NCBI RefSeq assembly: GCF_000147815.2 | Contig: NC_015957.1 | Span: 5,766,001-5,830,000, forward strand | Length of the DNA: 64,000 nt | Source of the DNA: Streptomyces violaceusniger Tu 4113 | GTDB taxonomy: Bacteria > Actinomycetota > Actinomycetes > Streptomycetales > Streptomycetaceae | Reading direction: 5' to 3' | Shown here: in pieces, positions 62,027-64,000 of the stretch | How positions within the stretch are numbered: position 1 is the stretch's first letter | Layout: each line of letters begins with the position of its first letter | Program-made: the position numbers and the translations under genes | The notes under the pieces: model-generated | The model's database searches: none | Seen by the model: the letters and a program-made list of their open reading frames with translations, nothing else | What the model was told of the DNA's origin: nothing

Positions 62027-62829
62027 GGGAGCAGCCAATCGCTGGGATGTTGGTCGGCCAGATGGACGGTGCCGCTGGTCAGGGTCATGGAGCCGAGGAC
62101 GAACGGCGGGCCCTCGGGGGACGACCAGCGGTAGCCGGAGCGGGTGCCGGAGCTGCGCTGAAGGCGTACCTGGACGGCGACCGGCGGGCCGTGCTTGGAG
62201 AACTCCTCGCCGAGTTGCTCACTGCCGAGGTAGGAGCCGATCTGCTGGCTCGACTGGGCGGTCCGGCCGACGGCGCGCACTTCACCGCGGAGCACACCGT
62301 AGGTCTGGGTGGGCGCGGACTGCACACTGAGGTCGACCGACGCGCCCGGCCGCACCGACGCCGCCCGGTCCGCGGGGATGTACAGGGTCGCGACCAGGGG
62401 ATCGTCGGAGTGGCCGACCCGCTCCACGGAGGCGACGTTGGCGCCGGTGGTCAGCACGGAGCCGATCGAGGCGGTGAGGGTGGTGAGCCGGCCGCCCGCG
62501 ATGGTGCGCACGACCGTGGTGCCACGGGTGGTGCGGACCTTCAGCAGTGGTGCGCCCGCCGGGAGGGTGCTGCCCTCCTGGGCGAGGACGGAGGTCACCT
62601 GGCCGGCGATCGGGCTCTGCAGCACATAGCTGCCCTGGCCGTGGGTGAGGATCCCGGTGGCATCAAGGGTGTTGGACACGGTGCCGGTGACGGCCCATAC
62701 GGCGGCACCGGCCATGACCGCCATCGTGACCGCCAGTGCCAGCCATCCCTGGGGGCGGGCGTAGCGCACCGGCAGGTCGATGTCCTCTGCCGACTGCAGC
62801 TTGGAGAGGGCCTGCTGGCGGAACTGCAC
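62023..62829 (-). CDS. HlyD-family secretion adaptor of the NHLM exporter
   Basis: A 268-residue membrane-fusion-type protein. A short cytoplasmic start (QFRQQALSKLQSAEDIDLPV) is followed by one membrane segment at about residues 28-50 (GWLALAVTMAVMAGAAVWAV). The extracytoplasmic lipoyl/barrel-sandwich part is VLQSPIAGQVTSVLAQEGSTLPAG (partial quote: SPIAGQVTSVL). A beta-barrel region with LYIPADRAASVRPG follows. This matches the NHLP-system secretion protein type. The coiled-coil hairpin of Gram-negative HlyD is missing, as expected in a bacterium without an outer membrane. GTG 62829 follows GAGGAAA at about 7 nt. It overlaps the next gene and lies 104 bp after the precursor gene. Confidence 0.9.
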   Translation of the reverse strand: MQFRQQALSKLQSAEDIDLPVRYARPQGWLALAVTMAVMAGAAVWAVTGTVSNTLDATGILTHGQGSYVLQSPIAGQVTSVLAQEGSTLPAGAPLLKVRTTRGTTVVRTIAGGRLTTLTASIGSVLTTGANVASVERVGHSDDPLVATLYIPADRAASVRPGASVDLSVQSAPTQTYGVLRGEVRAVGRTAQSSQQIGSYLGSEQLGEEFSKHGPPVAVQVRLQRSSGTRSGYRWSSPEGPPFVLGSMTLTSGTVHLADQHPSDWLLP

Positions 62830-62884
62830 GAGAGTCTTTCCTCAGCCGCGAAGGGAGTGATCAAGGGGGGCCGCGGACCGCCGA

Positions 62885-62913
62885 GTGCCCCGGACCAGGC
62901 AGGCCCGGGGCAC
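62885..62913 (-). terminator. Intergenic hairpin between precursor and exporter genes
   Basis: GTGCCCCGG and CCGGGGCAC form a perfect 9-bp stem with an 11-nt loop, 20 nt past the precursor stop. Such a hairpin commonly acts as a partial terminator or mRNA stabiliser, giving more precursor than transporter. That role is inferred from position. Confidence 0.6.
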
Positions 62914-62933
62914 AGGGGAGCGGTAAAGCAGCC

Positions 62934-63131
62934 TCAGAGGGTGCCGACGACCCCACCGACGATGCCGGTGGTGTTCAGGCCGGTGAGGCCGTCCACGGTG
63001 CCGGTCACGGTGCCGAGGACGCCGGTCACCGGGCCGAGGACGTCGCCCACGGGGCTGGCGATCCCGCCCGCCACGTTGTCCAGCTCGGCGTCGGAGATCT
63101 CCTGGGTCGCGACCTTGGGCGCGTTGTTCAT
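62934..63131 (-). CDS. Double-glycine-leader peptide precursor (bacteriocin-like)
   Basis: A 65-residue precursor. The leader, residues 1-23, ends EISDAELDNVAGG, a textbook double-glycine leader (acidic ELxxV...GG) for C39 peptidases. The predicted core (24-65) begins IASPVGDVLG and is 42 residues long. It is built on a 7-residue repeat (PVGDVLG, PVTGVLG, TVTGTVD) with many GxxxG spacings (G29/33/37, G40/44/48, G56/60, G59/63). It has no Cys, no Lys or Arg and two Asp, so it is hydrophobic and net negative. AGGGAG about 8 nt upstream supports ATG 63131. The full export set follows downstream. No lanthionine synthetase, radical enzyme or other modification gene is near, so an unmodified or lightly modified secreted peptide is likely. 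The activity is unknown. Confidence 0.88.
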   Translation of the reverse strand: MNNAPKVATQEISDAELDNVAGGIASPVGDVLGPVTGVLGTVTGTVDGLTGLNTTGIVGGVVGTL

Positions 63132-63595
63132 TGTTGCGTCTCCCTTGGGTGAACGTCTCTTTGAGCTTGCAACAGCGCACGGGGGCCGAGGGGAATCAGC
63201 TCCCGCGGCATGGTCACGGGATGCCCGGAGGACACCGGGCTCCGTGAAATGCCTGAGCGCGGAAGGGATGTAACCACGGGGTCCGCCACGCGGCGAATCA
63301 CCCACGAGCCGGAACCGGGCATTCCGCCACTTTCCGATCACACGACGAACACAGTCGCGCACCTCATCGACGCCATTCCCTCACAGGAAGGTCACCGACC
63401 TCACCTGGTATCGCATCCCTCGGGCGAGGTGACGCGCGTCATTTCGGTTCGGACCGCCAGGGCCGGGGCCGAGGTGGCACATGAGCCGGGTGGCACACAT
63501 GGCGTCTGTGTAACAGGTGTGCCGATCGCTTGAAGACCAGGCGAACAAGGCCGCATGCGAGGGCGTGACGGGGCGGGAATGCGACATGTGCGACT
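63132..63595. other. 464-bp gene-free stretch upstream of the peptide operon
   Basis: There are only short, unconvincing frames on both strands. It must carry the minus-strand promoter of the precursor operon, but I cannot pick a clear -35/-10 pair. It contains a short GCCCGG/CCGGGC inverted repeat near 63222-63239 and a direct repeat at 63473-63497. Confidence 0.6.
63473..63497. repeat. Direct repeat GGTGGCACA
   Basis: Two identical 9-bp copies (63473-63481 and 63489-63497) start 16 bp apart, within the noncoding region upstream of the peptide operon. A partial inverted copy (TGTGCC) lies near 63518. It is possibly a regulator-binding pair; weak evidence. Confidence 0.35.
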
Positions 63596-64000
63596 TCAGA
63601 CCGCCCGGCCCGCCTCCGGTACCACCTCGCCGTCCGGCACCGGACCGGGCGCGGTGCCGTCGCCGAACGGGCGCCCGCCCAGCTCCTCACGGTGATGCGG
63701 GGTCAGCCAGCCGGAGAGGTCGGGGCCGAGCGGAACGATGCCGGTGGGATTGATGTTGGTGTGCACCCGGTAGTAGTGGCGCTTGATGTGGTCGAAGTCG
63801 ACGGTGTCCCCGAAACCCGGTGTCTGGAAGAGGTCACGGACATAGGCCCACAGCACCGGGTCCTCGCTGAGCTTGTTGCGGTTGCACTTGAAGTGGCCGT
63901 GGTAGACGGCGTCGAAGCGGACCAGCGTGGTGAACAGCCGGATGTCGGCCTCGGTGATGGTGTCGCCGACCAGATAGCGGCGCGTGGACAGCCGCTCGGA
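63596..64000 (-). CDS. Glutathionyl-hydroquinone reductase-like GST family protein, N-terminus outside the window
   Basis: The C-terminal 134 residues of a protein of the YqjG/ECM4 (Xi-class GST) family, which reduces glutathionyl- or, in actinobacteria, possibly mycothiyl-hydroquinones. The visible part holds the family's C-terminal signature: RYLVGDTITEADIRLFTTLV, RFDAVYHGHFKCNRNKL, VLWAYVRDLFQTPG, and HIKRHYYRVHTNINPTGIVP. The last of these includes the YxxxHxxxNP region conserved in the family. The tail after LGGRPFG is variable. The start lies beyond the right edge. It runs in the same direction as the peptide-export operon but is separated from it by 464 bp, so it is not part of it. Confidence 0.9.
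   Translation of the reverse strand, partial: SERLSTRRYLVGDTITEADIRLFTTLVRFDAVYHGHFKCNRNKLSEDPVLWAYVRDLFQTPGFGDTVDFDHIKRHYYRVHTNINPTGIVPLGPDLSGWLTPHHREELGGRPFGDGTAPGPVPDGEVVPEAGRAV

Noticed and set aside
62934..63131. Lanthipeptide or other modified RiPP precursor
   Set aside because: The core has no Cys, and no LanM/LanB, radical SAM, YcaO or kinase-like gene is within reach. Only export genes follow.
63210..63533. 107-codon open frame on the plus strand upstream of the peptide operon
   Set aside because: It has no domain, poor ribosome site, biased composition and weak codon-position bias. It lies where the operon's promoter should be.

Overview
The window is very GC-rich, actinobacterial DNA, almost certainly from a Streptomyces. 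The signs are strong G/C third-position bias, GTG and TTG starts, GTGA/ATGA gene overlaps, an MbtH-like protein, a PF04672-type methyltransferase and a DasR/chitinase-type operator motif. I see no rRNA, tRNA, CRISPR array, insertion sequence or integrase.

Region 1 (1-36167) is the 3' part of a nonribosomal peptide synthetase operon. Two giant genes carry one partial and eight complete modules. The order is (A)-T-E, C-A-T-E, C-A-T-E, C-A-T in the first protein, then C-A-T-E, C-A-T, C-A-T-E, C-A-T, C-A-T-E in the second. The second protein ends in an epimerase and has no thioesterase. An overlapping MFS exporter gene and an MbtH-like gene follow, closed by an 11-bp-stem hairpin. Substrate codes read by eye suggest D-X1, D-(Val-like), D-X3, X4 (hydrophobic), D-basic, L-Thr, D-basic, L-(Val-like), D-X9 (hydrophobic). 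Each substrate class except Thr occurs twice. The upstream end of the cluster lies outside the window.

Region 2 (36269-47976) is a mixed accessory stretch. It holds an S-adenosyl methyltransferase of the DUF574 family, a cytochrome P450 with its 3Fe-4S ferredoxin divergent from a TetR regulator around a 16-bp palindrome, and a large protein fusing an F5/8C (discoidin) domain to a SUKH/SMI1 domain. An FAD monooxygenase, a secreted GH84 hexosaminidase, an SRPBCC protein and a secreted GH28-like beta-helix hydrolase follow. The GH28-like gene has a GGTCCAGACC-type operator upstream.

Region 3 (47977-56868) holds a gene remnant overlapping the 3' end of a HelD-type RNA polymerase recycling ATPase, an MDR oxidoreductase divergent from a TetR regulator, a secreted CAP-domain protein, a GT39 membrane mannosyltransferase and a DHA2-type multidrug exporter. 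The exporter's stop codon starts a six-copy 8-bp tandem repeat.

Region 4 (56869-63131, minus strand) is a compact peptide-export operon. A 65-residue precursor with a textbook double-glycine leader is followed by an intergenic hairpin, an HlyD-type adaptor, a C39-peptidase ABC transporter and an NHLM-type permease/ATPase. No modification enzyme or immunity gene is present. The mature core would be glycine-zipper-like, built on a 7-residue repeat, free of Cys, Lys and Arg, and net negative. With the thioesterase-less NRPS, this is the most unusual part of the window. The right edge cuts a glutathionyl-hydroquinone reductase-like gene.
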